The position numbers and the translations under genes are program-made. Shown here piece by piece: positions 47,312 to 55,456 of a stretch of DNA of 64,000 nt (position 1 is the first letter of the stretch; each line of letters begins with the position of its first letter). The DNA lies in assembly GCA_020442165.1 (NCBI GenBank), contig JAGRKV010000066.1, positions 1 to 64,000 on the forward strand, written 5' to 3'. Source of the DNA: Hyphomicrobiaceae bacterium (GTDB lineage Bacteria; Pseudomonadota; Alphaproteobacteria; Rhizobiales; Hyphomicrobiaceae). The notes below the pieces were generated by a model. The model searched no databases. It was not told the origin of the DNA and worked only from the letters and a program-made list of their open reading frames with translations.

Positions 47312-47875
47312 CGGCAAACCCTTCCGGCAGGTGCAGGGGGAAAGAAACACGCTGTGTTCGACCACGACCGGCCAATGCAGGCAACCGGTAGCCGTTAGAG
47401 ACTATGGTTCACTGCAATCGCCTCATCACCCAATCCACACGCGAGTTAAGCCGTTCGCGCCTCGCAGCCGTCCATGCACGCATGCTACGTCGCTAGCGCC
47501 TCGGCAAGATTCACCGCGCTAACGGAACAAATAAAGAACCAGTGACAGTGCGCCGCATGGTGAGGCATGGTCAACGGCGAGCGCTTGAAAACAATGGCGG
47601 CTAAAATGTATTCGTATAGTCGAATATAAGAATGTGAAGAGTTGCTGGCCGCACCCGCCTCGTGGGTCGTTGCACCGAATTGCGGCGCGCCGAGCCGCGA
47701 TGCCCTACAAGTGGCGCCAGGCGATAACAGGGAACCCAAGTTCCCCAATAAACCCCGCTGCAGAAACCGTTCACTGCGGCAAGGAGAGCGAGATGATGAA
47801 AGCTAGGGAGCGTCGCAGTTCGCGCGCAGGCGCGGTGCGAAAAAGCACCTCAGACCGAACGCGAGGTGGCGCGCA
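47312..47875. other. Divergent intergenic region ahead of soeB
   Basis: About 560 bp between enoyl-CoA hydratase (minus) and soeB (plus). It holds the ATTC-N8-GAAT palindrome at 47609, a short hairpin GGGAAC-CCAA-GTTCCC at 47730-47745, and the 28-codon ORF at 47793. No trace of a molybdopterin oxidoreductase gene is readable in any frame. Open frames at 47485-47748 (minus) and 47634-47792 (plus) lack family features. Confidence 0.6.
47609..47626. promoter_or_regulatory. ATTC-N8-GAAT palindrome, SqrR/BigR-type operator candidate
   Basis: TATTCG-TATAGT-CGAATA is a perfect 6-bp-arm palindrome containing ATTC, 8 bases, GAAT. As I recall it, this is the core bound by persulfide-sensing ArsR-family repressors (SqrR, BigR, SoxR-like). 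It overlaps a TATAAG (47625-47630) that could be a -10 for the plus strand. The soeB-like start is 250 bp downstream. No ArsR-type gene is in the window. Confidence 0.55.
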
Positions 47876-47879
47876 ATGA
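47793..47879 (+). CDS. 28-residue basic peptide overlapping soeB start
   Basis: AAGGAG stands 6 nt before the ATG. The peptide starts MMKARERRSSRAGAVRKSTS, carries nine Arg or Lys, and ends in TGA inside the soeB start (ATGA, four-base overlap). It may be a coupling leader peptide, or the remains of an upstream gene; the RR near the start is not followed by a hydrophobic stretch, so it is not a Tat signal. The strong ribosome-binding site is the main support. Confidence 0.45.
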   Translation: MMKARERRSSRAGAVRKSTSDRTRGGAQ

Positions 47880-48631
47880 CGACGCTGCCCGAAAAGACGG
47901 CCAAGAAGCTCGGCCTGCTCATCGATCTCGATATCTGCGTCGGCTGCCAGGCCTGCGCGACAAGTTGCAAGGAATGGAACACCGGCGGCTATTCAGCTCC
48001 GCTCTCGGACATCGACCCCTATGGCCGCGACCCCAATGGCGCATGGCTCAATCGCATTCACTCTTATGAGATAAGCAGCAACGGCAGCTCGCGAACGGTA
48101 CATTTCCCGCGTTCCTGCCTGCATTGCGAGACGCCCGCATGCGTCACCGTTTGCCCCACGGGCGCATCCTACAAGCGCGAGGAGGACGGCATCGTGCTTG
48201 TCGATCCCGACAAGTGCATCGGCTGCAAGCTGTGCTCGTGGGCCTGTGCCTATGGCGCGCGTGAATACGATTACGCCGAAGGCGTGATGAAGAAATGCAC
48301 GTTGTGTGTTGACCGGATCTACAACCCGCATCTCAAGCAAGAAGACCGCATTCCAGCATGTGTCAGAGCGTGTCCCACGGGTGCGCGCCATTTTGGCGAC
48401 TTTGCCGACCCTGAAAGCATCGTCTCCAGGATTTCGGCCGAGCGCGAAGGCTACGCATTGCTGCCGGAGATGGGCTTCAAGCCGGTCAACCGTTACTTGC
48501 CGCCACGGCCTCGGAGGGACGCGACAACAGAAGCTGATGGCGGGCTGAAACTCGCCGATCTGCCGGCAAAGGGCGACGGCTCGGCACTCGACCGCCTGTT
48601 CGCCTGGGCCGACAAGATGCTGACACGCTAG
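47876..48631 (+). CDS. soeB: SoeB-like sulfite dehydrogenase iron-sulfur subunit
   Basis: Electron-transfer subunit of a DMSO-reductase-family membrane complex, cytoplasmic side. Sixteen cysteines in four groups (CVGCQACATSC, CLHCETPACVTVC, CIGCKLCSWAC, and CTLC with CVRAC) bind four [4Fe-4S] clusters. The N-terminus LLIDLDICVGCQACATSCKE, then WNTGGYSAPLSDIDPYG, is close to SoeB of sulfite-oxidising SoeABC as I recall it. 251 residues; no Tat signal. GAGGTG precedes the ATG. SoeC follows 24 bp later, but the catalytic molybdenum subunit SoeA, normally directly upstream, is missing. DmsB or a related thiosulfate/tetrathionate subunit is an alternative. Confidence 0.8.
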   Translation: MTTLPEKTAKKLGLLIDLDICVGCQACATSCKEWNTGGYSAPLSDIDPYGRDPNGAWLNRIHSYEISSNGSSRTVHFPRSCLHCETPACVTVCPTGASYKREEDGIVLVDPDKCIGCKLCSWACAYGAREYDYAEGVMKKCTLCVDRIYNPHLKQEDRIPACVRACPTGARHFGDFADPESIVSRISAEREGYALLPEMGFKPVNRYLPPRPRRDATTEADGGLKLADLPAKGDGSALDRLFAWADKMLTR

Positions 48632-48655
48632 GCACCGGGAAGGAAGTTTCACACC

Positions 48656-49603
48656 ATGCATCCAGCCTACTCGGTCATTTTCTTCACAACCGCCTCGGGC
48701 GCCGGTCTTGGCCTCATCGTCTGGCTCGGCCTTGCCAACCTGTTGGGCCTGCTGCCGGCAATGCCGTCGTTCGGCTACTTCACGGTGCTTGTGGCGCTGG
48801 GATTGTTGAGCATCGGGCTCCTGTCCTCGACGTTCCATCTGGGGCGGCCAGAGCGCGCATGGCGTGCATTTTCGCAATGGCGCTCGTCATGGCTATCGCG
48901 CGAGGGACTTGCGGCAAGCGCGACCTATCTGCCCACGCTCGCCTTCGCCATCGGCTGGGACCGGCTGGGCGACAACTCGGGGTATGTGGCGCTGGCGGGA
49001 GCCGTCGCAGCGCTCCTTGCCCTCGTCACCTTGTATACGACGGGCATGATCTACGCCTCGCTGCCGACCATTCGCGCCTGGAACCAGCCGCTGACGGCTC
49101 CAGCCTACATCGTGCTCGGTCTCGCATCGGGAGCGGTGCTGATGGCGTTGATGCTGGCGGTGTTTGATTACGTGCCGACGTGGGCGGTATGGCTAGCGAT
49201 TACGTCGCTTGCCGCAGGCTGGGTGATAAAACGTCTCTACTGGCGCAAGATCGACTCGGACAAACCGCGCCATACGGTGGGACAAGCGACAGGGCTTGGC
49301 GGACTTGGCCAAGTGCGGCCACTCGATCCGCCCCACACGATGCCCAATTTCGTCATGCGCGAGATGGGTTTCGAAGTTGGCCGCAAGCATGCTTGCAAGT
49401 TGCGTCATTTCGCAGTGGTTCTGGCGTTCGTGGTTCCCGCGGTGCTGGTCGTGCTGATGCTGGCTGGCGGTTCCGTCATCAACATCATCCTGGCTGTGCT
49501 GGCGGTGATGTCCGCGGCGGCCGGCCTTGTCATGGAACGCTGGCTGTTCTTCGCTGAAGCCGAGCACGTCTCGATGCTCTACTACGGCCGCGAGGCTGCC
49601 TAG
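48656..49603 (+). CDS. soeC: SoeC-like membrane anchor (DmsC/NrfD-type) subunit
   Basis: Quinone-interacting membrane subunit with about eight helices, of the DmsC group. The opening MHPAYSVIFFTTASGAGLGL and the loop LLSSTFHLGRPERAWRAFSQ, then WRSSWLSREG, are the family hallmarks; the HLGRPERAWRA segment is near the quinone site in relatives. 315 residues. AAGGAAG precedes the ATG. It belongs with soeB; together they could take electrons from a catalytic subunit encoded elsewhere. Confidence 0.82.
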   Translation: MHPAYSVIFFTTASGAGLGLIVWLGLANLLGLLPAMPSFGYFTVLVALGLLSIGLLSSTFHLGRPERAWRAFSQWRSSWLSREGLAASATYLPTLAFAIGWDRLGDNSGYVALAGAVAALLALVTLYTTGMIYASLPTIRAWNQPLTAPAYIVLGLASGAVLMALMLAVFDYVPTWAVWLAITSLAAGWVIKRLYWRKIDSDKPRHTVGQATGLGGLGQVRPLDPPHTMPNFVMREMGFEVGRKHACKLRHFAVVLAFVVPAVLVVLMLAGGSVINIILAVLAVMSAAAGLVMERWLFFAEAEHVSMLYYGREAA

Positions 49604-49643
49604 CCACCAGTCGCAGTCACGGCTGAAAACCAAACGCAGCAGC

Positions 49644-50738
49644 TCATGAGCCGTTGCTATTGACGCGGCTGGGGTTGAGGCGGTCACGGTATATGTGCGG
49701 CTTGCCCCTGGGATCAATGACCGTTCGCGCGCCTGTGCGTGTATCGACGGGGCCAACGTGGTCGTCGTCAATTGGAACTTTCCCAAAGCCGCCGGGAATG
49801 TCGAGCACATAGGCCGGCATCGCAATGCCAGTGAGGCGTCCGCGAAGCGCGCGCATCAGCTCGCGGCCCTCTTCAATGGTCGTCCGGAAATGCCCGGTGC
49901 CCGGTGCCAGATCGCCGTGATGCAGGTAGTAGGGCTTGACGCCCGATGCCAACAGCGCCCGCATCAGCTCTGCCAGGGCCGCAACATCATCGTTGATCCC
50001 CTTCAGCAGCACCGTCTGGCTGATGAGGACAAGGCCAGCTGATCGCAACGCAGCGATCGCCGCTCGCGCCGCGCTGTTCAACTCCCTGGGATGATTGGCG
50101 TGTATCGCGACATAGACCGCCTTGCCGGAGGTCGCGGTAAGTCCGCCGATCAATTCAGGTGTCACCCGTTCCGGCGCGACCACGGGCACGCGCGTGTGCC
50201 AGCGAATGATCTTCACATGGGAAATCGCGCCGATGGCGCGCGTTACTTCGGATATGCGGCGCGGCGCCAGGATCAATGGATCGCCGCCCGTTACGATCAC
50301 CTCGAAGATTTCCGGATGGCCCGCGACATAATCGAGCGCGGCGCATAGTTCACTGCCAGACAGCGTAGCGTCCGCACCGACGCCGACGTTTTCGCGGCGA
50401 AAGCAGAAACGGCAATAAACCGGGCAGACGTTGGCAAGTTTCAGCAGCACGCGGTCGCGATAGCGGTGGACGATACCCTTGACCGGACTGTGGGTATCGT
50501 CGCCGATGGGGTCGGCCTGCTCGTCGACTGAGGTATGCAACTCGGCCGCAGTCGGGACGAACTGAAGTGCGATCGGGTCGGTTGGATCGGCGCGGTCAAT
50601 CTGCGCCGCCACCGTCGGCGTGATCGCGACAGCATACCTTGCGGCGATGCGCTCCAGTTCGGCACGCGCACCTTCGTGCGCCAAACCGGCTTCGATGAGT
50701 TGGGCGGGTGTTCGCAGGGTGGTTAGCGGCTTGGTCAT
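49644..50738 (-). CDS. epmB: EpmB-type lysine 2,3-aminomutase (EF-P modification)
   Basis: Radical-SAM, PLP-dependent enzyme that converts (S)-alpha-lysine to (R)-beta-lysine for EF-P. The cluster motif is C105-x3-C109-x2-C112 (NVCPVYCRFCFRRENVG), followed by VTGGDPLILAPRRI and SQTVLLKGINDD; HHGDLAPGTGHFRT carries PLP-site residues near the C-terminus. 364 residues from the ATG before TKPLTTLRT. It is 96 bp downstream of epmA on the same strand and next to efp, which supports EpmB rather than catabolic KamA. Confidence 0.9.
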   Translation of the reverse strand: MTKPLTTLRTPAQLIEAGLAHEGARAELERIAARYAVAITPTVAAQIDRADPTDPIALQFVPTAAELHTSVDEQADPIGDDTHSPVKGIVHRYRDRVLLKLANVCPVYCRFCFRRENVGVGADATLSGSELCAALDYVAGHPEIFEVIVTGGDPLILAPRRISEVTRAIGAISHVKIIRWHTRVPVVAPERVTPELIGGLTATSGKAVYVAIHANHPRELNSAARAAIAALRSAGLVLISQTVLLKGINDDVAALAELMRALLASGVKPYYLHHGDLAPGTGHFRTTIEEGRELMRALRGRLTGIAMPAYVLDIPGGFGKVPIDDDHVGPVDTRTGARTVIDPRGKPHIYRDRLNPSRVNSNGS

Positions 50739-50834
50739 CGGGTGTCGGCGGTAGCCTTGAGCAGAATGGCGCGTTCGATCGCCGGCAGGCGCCAGGATCA
50801 GTGCCAAGAGGTGCTACTGACTACCCACAACACC

Positions 50835-51881
50835 CTATTCACTCAAGGGCGTCCAGATCACGTCCTCGATCCGTTCAGCACCCGCCGCAAGCATCACCAG
50901 CCGGTCAAAGCCCAGCGCGCACCCTGCCGCCACGGGCATCCGGTCGAGTGCGGCGATGAAATCCTCATCGATCGGATAGCGCTCGCCATAGCGCTTTTCT
51001 TTCTCATCCATTTGCCGCTGCAGCCGCTGGCGTTGGCGCGAACCTTCGTTGAGTTCGCCAAAACCGTTGGCCAGTTCCACGCCGCACACGAATAGTTCAA
51101 AGCGCTCCGCAACGCGCGGATCGGATTTCTTCAGCTGTGCCAGAGCCGCCTCGGCGGCAGGATATTCGGTAAGGAAGGTGGGCACCCGGTCGCCAAGGTT
51201 CGGCTCGATCTCGACGATCAAGCGGCTGAAAATGTCCGACCAGGTTTCATCAGAGGCGACGTTGTGCCCCGCCGCCAAGGCAGCTTCGGCCAAGGCCGCG
51301 CGGTTCGTACCGGCATCCGAAACGGTGGACAGAATATCTATGCCGGTATGTTGCCTGATTGCGTCCTCGACAGTGATCCTCTCCACATCGGCGAAAGCAG
51401 CGCACCGCCGTCCACGATGGAGAAAGTGCTCGGTGTTGGCAGCGCGCGCGGCAATGGACAGGATTTCATCGCAATCGGCCATCACCGCCTCATAGGACGC
51501 GCCGGCACGATACCATTCGAGCATCATGAATTCGGGATGGTGCAGCTTGCCGCGTTCGCGATTGCGGAAAACGGGTGCGAAAGTGAAAATCTTGCGTTCG
51601 CCAGCTGCCAGCAGCTTCTTGCAGGCAAATTCCGGAGAAGTGTGAAGGTAATAGCTGCGGCGAGACAAATCCGGCCCAATGGCTTCCGTCCTGAACGCAT
51701 GCAGATGGGTCTCATTTCCGGGCGAAACCTGAAGGCAGGCCGTATCGACCTCGATGAAGCCCTGCGCCTCGAACAAGGCGCGTATCAGCCGCTTCATCCG
51801 CGCACGCAAGTGCAAGAGCGGCTGGCGATCAAGATGGCGGTCGGCGGACCACCAAGGGGTTGTCTCTTGGAATTTGGGCAT
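50835..51881 (-). CDS. epmA: EpmA, EF-P lysine(34)-(beta)lysyltransferase
   Basis: Lysyl-tRNA-synthetase paralogue without the tRNA-binding domain that ligates beta-lysine to EF-P. Class II motif 2 is FRNRERGKLHHPEF followed by MMLEWY; motif 3 is in GCALGFDRLVMLAAG; LQVSPGNETHLHAF and YLHTSPEFACKKLLAAG are typical GenX/PoxA segments. 348 residues. I chose the ATG before PKFQETTPWW over a TTG ten codons earlier. Divergent from efp, with a 176-bp shared promoter region. Confidence 0.94.
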   Translation of the reverse strand: MPKFQETTPWWSADRHLDRQPLLHLRARMKRLIRALFEAQGFIEVDTACLQVSPGNETHLHAFRTEAIGPDLSRRSYYLHTSPEFACKKLLAAGERKIFTFAPVFRNRERGKLHHPEFMMLEWYRAGASYEAVMADCDEILSIAARAANTEHFLHRGRRCAAFADVERITVEDAIRQHTGIDILSTVSDAGTNRAALAEAALAAGHNVASDETWSDIFSRLIVEIEPNLGDRVPTFLTEYPAAEAALAQLKKSDPRVAERFELFVCGVELANGFGELNEGSRQRQRLQRQMDEKEKRYGERYPIDEDFIAALDRMPVAAGCALGFDRLVMLAAGAERIEDVIWTPLSE

Positions 51882-51947
51882 CAGAGGTCGAATTAGTGCG
51901 GTTTTTGGCAATGTAGCTTGCCTAAGCGGCGAAATCGCCGCCCGGCC

Positions 51948-51976
51948 TTGGCTATCGGCTAGGGAAAGAGTATGAA
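51948..51976 (+). promoter_or_regulatory. Probable efp promoter
   Basis: TTGGCT (51948-51953), a 17-bp spacer and TATGAA (51971-51976). The start would be near 51983, leaving a 75-nt leader before efp. Confidence 0.55.
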
Positions 51977-52057
51977 CGCGGCCGAATCTGTCTGAAATTC
52001 AGGGCTTGCGCAAGCAACCTGTCGGAAGCCTGACAGCCAACAAACGGAGTACGACCC

Positions 52058-52627
52058 TTGGTCAAGATTATCGCCAGCTCAGTCCGCAAGGGCAACGTGC
52101 TCGATCTCGACGGCAGGCTTGCCGTCGTCATTTCCGCCGAGAACATCCATCCCGGCAAGGGCACGCCCGTTACCCACCTGGAGCTGCGCCGCATCTCGGA
52201 CGGCGTCAAGCTGGTGGAGCGCTATCGCACGACCGACCAGGTCGAACGCGCCTTCGTGGAGGAGGTCGACTACAACTACCTCTACGAAGACGACACCGGC
52301 TACACCTTCATGCACCCGGAAACATACGACCAGATCCTCGTCTCGCGTGATGTCTGTGGTGACATGGCGCAATGGCTGCAGGAAGGTATGTCGTGCAAGT
52401 TATCGCTGCACGAAGGCAACCCGATCGCCATCGAGCTGCCGCAGCGCGTGACGTTTGAGATCGTTGAGGCAGACCCGGTCGTGAAGGGGCAGACCGCGTC
52501 GTCATCCTACAAGCCGGCCGTGCTCTCCAACGGTGCGCGCATCATGGTGCCGCCACACATCGAATCCGGCACGCGCGTCGTCGTCATGACGGCGGACGGC
52601 TCTTATGTAGAGCGGGCAAAGGACTGA
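52058..52627 (+). CDS. efp: Elongation factor P
   Basis: Relieves ribosome stalling at polyproline. Three beta domains in 189 residues; the modification site is Lys34 in [10 protein letters not shown], the Lys needed by EpmA. The start is TTG (CGGAG 8 nt upstream), which places the lysine at exactly 34 as in E. coli. The end, [20 protein letters not shown], is standard. Its modification enzymes EpmA and EpmB are the divergent neighbours; the hydroxylase EpmC was not seen. Confidence 0.97.
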   Translation: MVKIIASSVRKGNVLDLDGRLAVVISAENIHPGKGTPVTHLELRRISDGVKLVERYRTTDQVERAFVEEVDYNYLYEDDTGYTFMHPETYDQILVSRDVCGDMAQWLQEGMSCKLSLHEGNPIAIELPQRVTFEIVEADPVVKGQTASSSYKPAVLSNGARIMVPPHIESGTRVVVMTADGSYVERAKD

Positions 52628-52677
52628 AGCGGCCTGCGCGCTGGCTCGATGGGTCTCGCGGCCAAATGTGAATCGAA

Positions 52678-52712
52678 AGAGGGCCGGCGCCCTGGTCGCG
52701 CCGGCCCTCTTT
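52678..52712. terminator. Bidirectional terminator after efp
   Basis: A 13-bp perfect stem, AGAGGGCCGGCGC and GCGCCGGCCCTCT, with a 7-nt loop and TTT on the plus side. It separates efp from the converging small membrane-protein gene. Confidence 0.82.
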
Positions 52713-52727
52713 GATATTGGAGCGGTG

Positions 52728-52979
52728 TTAGATCCGGCCCAGCAATGCTAGAATGAGCAAGATCATGAGGATCGTTCCGATCAGGCGCGACGGCGCATAG
52801 CCCGATCCGAGGCTCTTCAGTTCGTTTTGGAAACGAGCGTGGTGCCGTTGGAGTTCCCTCAGTCCCGCCGCCGATCGGGCAATGAGCGTCAAATAGCAAA
52901 CGAGGCCAACGATGAAGACACCCATGAGAACCGCAGCAGGAATGGGCTTCGTCGCGTTGTCCGTAATCGTTCTGGCCAT
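52728..52979 (-). CDS. Small two-helix membrane protein
   Basis: Not recognised. Two helices: VLMGVFIVGLVCYLTLIARS and LIGTILMILLILALLGRI, joined by a charged loop (RELQRHHARFQNELKSLG). 83 residues from the ATG at the right end, 65 if it begins at 52925. Neither start has a clear ribosome-binding site. Its 5' part overlaps the divergent secreted-protein gene at 52912 by up to 68 bp, so one of the starts is probably wrong. Confidence 0.5.
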   Translation of the reverse strand: MARTITDNATKPIPAAVLMGVFIVGLVCYLTLIARSAAGLRELQRHHARFQNELKSLGSGYAPSRLIGTILMILLILALLGRI

Positions 52980-53193
52980 TGCAGTAGCGGCCACATCAAG
53001 CAGGGCGGATGGGCGAGGTCACAGGACCATGACCAGACCAACTGATGGAAATCTTGCGGCCCCGCCAAAAGATTGCACCAGGCTAAATGGCCGTCGCGGC
53101 TACTATGGCAATCCCTGGTGCACACCCGAAGAGCAGCATGCCTTCGACCTCTGGGACGCCCGCCGTGCCGAGGCGCTAAGACGAGCGCGGTAG
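52912..53193 (+). CDS. Small secreted protein of unknown function
   Basis: Signal peptide GFVALSVIVLAIAVAATSSR near the N-terminus, then a polar 55-residue part with two cysteines (KDCTRLNGRRGYYGNPWC, then TPEEQHAFDLWDARR). GAGG precedes the ATG at 6 nt, good support. 93 residues. It ends 24 bp before the gene at 53218, so the two are probably cotranscribed. Function unknown. Confidence 0.65.
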   Translation: MKTPMRTAAGMGFVALSVIVLAIAVAATSSRADGRGHRTMTRPTDGNLAAPPKDCTRLNGRRGYYGNPWCTPEEQHAFDLWDARRAEALRRAR

Positions 53194-53217
53194 AGGGCCA
53201 CATCCGAGAGGCACACG

Positions 53218-54126
53218 ATGCAGCAGCCCTACCGCACGCGCCTTGAGATCGTCTTCGCAGCAAGCGCGCCGAAGGCTGTCATCCTCAGGCGCGGGCCACG
53301 GCGCCACTACCATCTGATCGCCTGGGACTTGAAGTCCAACACATTCACGCATGGCCAGTGGATGAAGGGCGCCGTGCGGCTGTGTGACCTGTCACCATCG
53401 GGCGACAAGCTGCTTTATTGGGCGGCGCAGTATCACGCCTCCCAGCCCGAGCATAAGCGCGTCGGCCGTTTGCGAGAGGAAGGCGAAGAGCCTGTCGCCT
53501 ACGAGCCGATAAGCCCGACACGGGCAGACGTAGAGGCGTTCAAGAAGCGCCATCCCAAACGCCGGCTCCCGCGATATATGCGAGCTGTGTCCGGATCGAG
53601 CGCTCCTCCGCGCGCGCGCCCCCCACGCCGGATAGAAGGCGTCTGGACGGCAATCTCCCGCCCGCCTTATTTCAGTGCGCTCGCACTGTGGCCCGCTTTC
53701 GGCCATTGGACCGGCGGCGGTTATTTCCGGTCAGACAACGAAGTCGTACTGTTCGAAAGCGGGGATGGTCTGACGCCAATCGAGAACGTGCGCAAGCCAT
53801 CGACGTTCCACGTTTCGCAATTCTCCGAGTCCGATCCGCGCTGCAACCGCGACTTCGCCACGCGACGCGCAGGTTTCGAAGAAATGAGGCCGGACCTGCT
53901 GGCGGCAAACGGAGAACTAGTGGCTGCTGGATACGATGTGCAGCAATTGGCGCCCCACCCCAGTGGAACGCTCTACATGGCATTGAACGGCGCCATCTAC
54001 GCCCTCGACGATTGGCGAAGGGTGCCGCCTGAAAAAGTCGCTGAAAACGCGCTGAAGGTTGCCGATTTCACAGGCCTGGGCTTCGAAATGTTGAAGCCTC
54101 CCTCAGAGGCCATGCGCTGGCGCTGA
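53218..54126 (+). CDS. Conserved-looking cytoplasmic protein, function unknown
   Basis: Not recognised. 302 residues, no signal peptide or membrane helix. Segments such as YHLIAWDLKSNTFTHGQWMK, VRLCDLSPSGDKLLYWAAQY and the later LAPHPSGTLYMALNGAIYAL resemble blades of a beta-propeller, but fewer than the usual number are visible. GAGAGG precedes the ATG at 6 nt. A basic, Pro-rich linker (SSAPPRARPPRRIEGV) divides it. Probably in one transcript with the small gene before it. Confidence 0.65.
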   Translation: MQQPYRTRLEIVFAASAPKAVILRRGPRRHYHLIAWDLKSNTFTHGQWMKGAVRLCDLSPSGDKLLYWAAQYHASQPEHKRVGRLREEGEEPVAYEPISPTRADVEAFKKRHPKRRLPRYMRAVSGSSAPPRARPPRRIEGVWTAISRPPYFSALALWPAFGHWTGGGYFRSDNEVVLFESGDGLTPIENVRKPSTFHVSQFSESDPRCNRDFATRRAGFEEMRPDLLAANGELVAAGYDVQQLAPHPSGTLYMALNGAIYALDDWRRVPPEKVAENALKVADFTGLGFEMLKPPSEAMRWR

Positions 54127-54328
54127 TTAACACTGAATTCGGTTTAACTTTCTGCGCTAACCATGAACGCCCGCAAACCATGACGGCGTGTCGCACCGAT
54201 TGGCGGCATTGCGTGCGCAATTCGTTCATGAAACCAGGAACCCTTTCTTGGCAATTCAGTCCGAGCGTGTTTTTCAGTCGGAACAGATCGAACCGGCATG
54301 AGTTGCGCAAAGAGGCAGGCAGAGTCCC

Positions 54329-54727
54329 ATGTACGTGCGTTTTGAAGGGCAGGTGCCAAATGTCGGCGCACGCAGCCGGCTAGGCATCTTCCTGTTGGCC
54401 GGAGAGCTGCGCGATCATCCCGAAACACCGTCATGGGTGCATGACGAAGTGCAAGCGCATCTGGGCTGGCTCAATGCCAATCTGCATGTGCCCGACGTCC
54501 TGATGCTGAACGACAACATGACCGCCATCTGCTGGTTCAAGAGCGGGGCGCACGAACCGATGAAGCGCGTCCGGGCGTTGAAGGCGTTGCTTGAGGAATT
54601 CGGCTACACCATCGATGTCATCACCAGCAGCGCCCCAGGCACTATCGTTTATGAAGACGACTGGCAGGTTGCCGCCAAACCTGTTCGCAGGGTCCGGCGA
54701 AGACGCGCATTGCCAGTACACGCCTGA
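54329..54727 (+). CDS. Protein of unknown function, about 130 residues
   Basis: Not recognised. A compact alpha/beta protein with YVRFEGQVPNVGARSRLGIF, HDEVQAHLGWLNANLHVPDV, AICWFKSGAHEPMKRVRALK and ALLEEFGYTIDVITSSAPGT, then VYEDDWQVAAKP and a basic tail. The FKSGAHEPMKRVRAL region is suggestive of a nucleic-acid or protein-binding helix. No membrane segment. It converges on the gene at 54746. Confidence 0.6.
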   Translation: MYVRFEGQVPNVGARSRLGIFLLAGELRDHPETPSWVHDEVQAHLGWLNANLHVPDVLMLNDNMTAICWFKSGAHEPMKRVRALKALLEEFGYTIDVITSSAPGTIVYEDDWQVAAKPVRRVRRRRALPVHA

Positions 54728-54745
54728 CGCGATCCAACGCGCGTC

Positions 54746-55243
54746 TCACACGTCAAGATCCCGCCTGACCTCGAACACTTCCATGATGCGGCAGCCACGG
54801 TGCGGGCCATCGCAGACGAAGGTCCAGCGCCCTTCCGTGAACGTGTCGCACATCTTCACGCCCTTCACGAGAATCCAGTGCCCTTCCTTGCCCTTGTGAA
54901 TGGCCAGGATGTAGTGCGCCCATGCGTTCCTGGGCTTCTGCATCCAGCTCCAGAGGGTAGGCCGTTCCTTGCGCGGCAGGTGCACGAACGTGGAAACCGG
55001 CTTCATCTTGTAGCCGAAGCGCGAAAGGGCTTCCTGAACCTCCTCCGTGTAGGTGCCCTTGACGATGGGCTTGCGGCCTTGCGGGACATCGCGCAGGTCG
55101 CGCACCACGTCCTCGACCTTCGAGATCGGGAATCCCGTGATCGCCGACAGGACATATGGCCCGCAGAACGCCACGCGGCCGGTATCGTTTGTCGCCTCAT
55201 TGAGCTGGCTGGCTAGGCGGGGAGCAAGACTGAGATCGGCCAT
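54746..55243 (-). CDS. Papain-like cysteine protease-fold protein (putative)
   Basis: 165 residues with a likely nucleophile in RVAFCGPYVLSAITG (Cys at about 27, at the start of a helix) and a His in AHYILAIHKGKEGHWILVKG, the arrangement of C39/NlpC-like folds. No signal peptide. The ATG before ADLSLAPRLAS is used; 40 upstream codons of the open frame look non-coding. The sequence reminds me of phage-borne proteins of unknown function, but this is only an impression. Confidence 0.6.
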   Translation of the reverse strand: MADLSLAPRLASQLNEATNDTGRVAFCGPYVLSAITGFPISKVEDVVRDLRDVPQGRKPIVKGTYTEEVQEALSRFGYKMKPVSTFVHLPRKERPTLWSWMQKPRNAWAHYILAIHKGKEGHWILVKGVKMCDTFTEGRWTFVCDGPHRGCRIMEVFEVRRDLDV

Positions 55244-55456
55244 AAGAATTCCGCGTCGCTGCTGCTTATTGCCCGAATCGTGGGCTGAGCCGGTTAACGG
55301 ACGGTTAACTATGTGGGAAGGGCCATCAGGCAACGCATCATCAGGCGGGGCGTGGAACGCCAAGATCTTGAATTGATTTCGTCACGTTAGCACCCGATAT
55401 TCAAACCAGTTAACGGTCTTGAGCCACAGCCTTTCAGGAGAGGAGTGGGCACCCGC

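Noticed and set aside
47485..47748. 87-codon minus-strand frame in the soeB upstream region
   Set aside because: It covers the ATTC-N8-GAAT site and shows no family or start signal.
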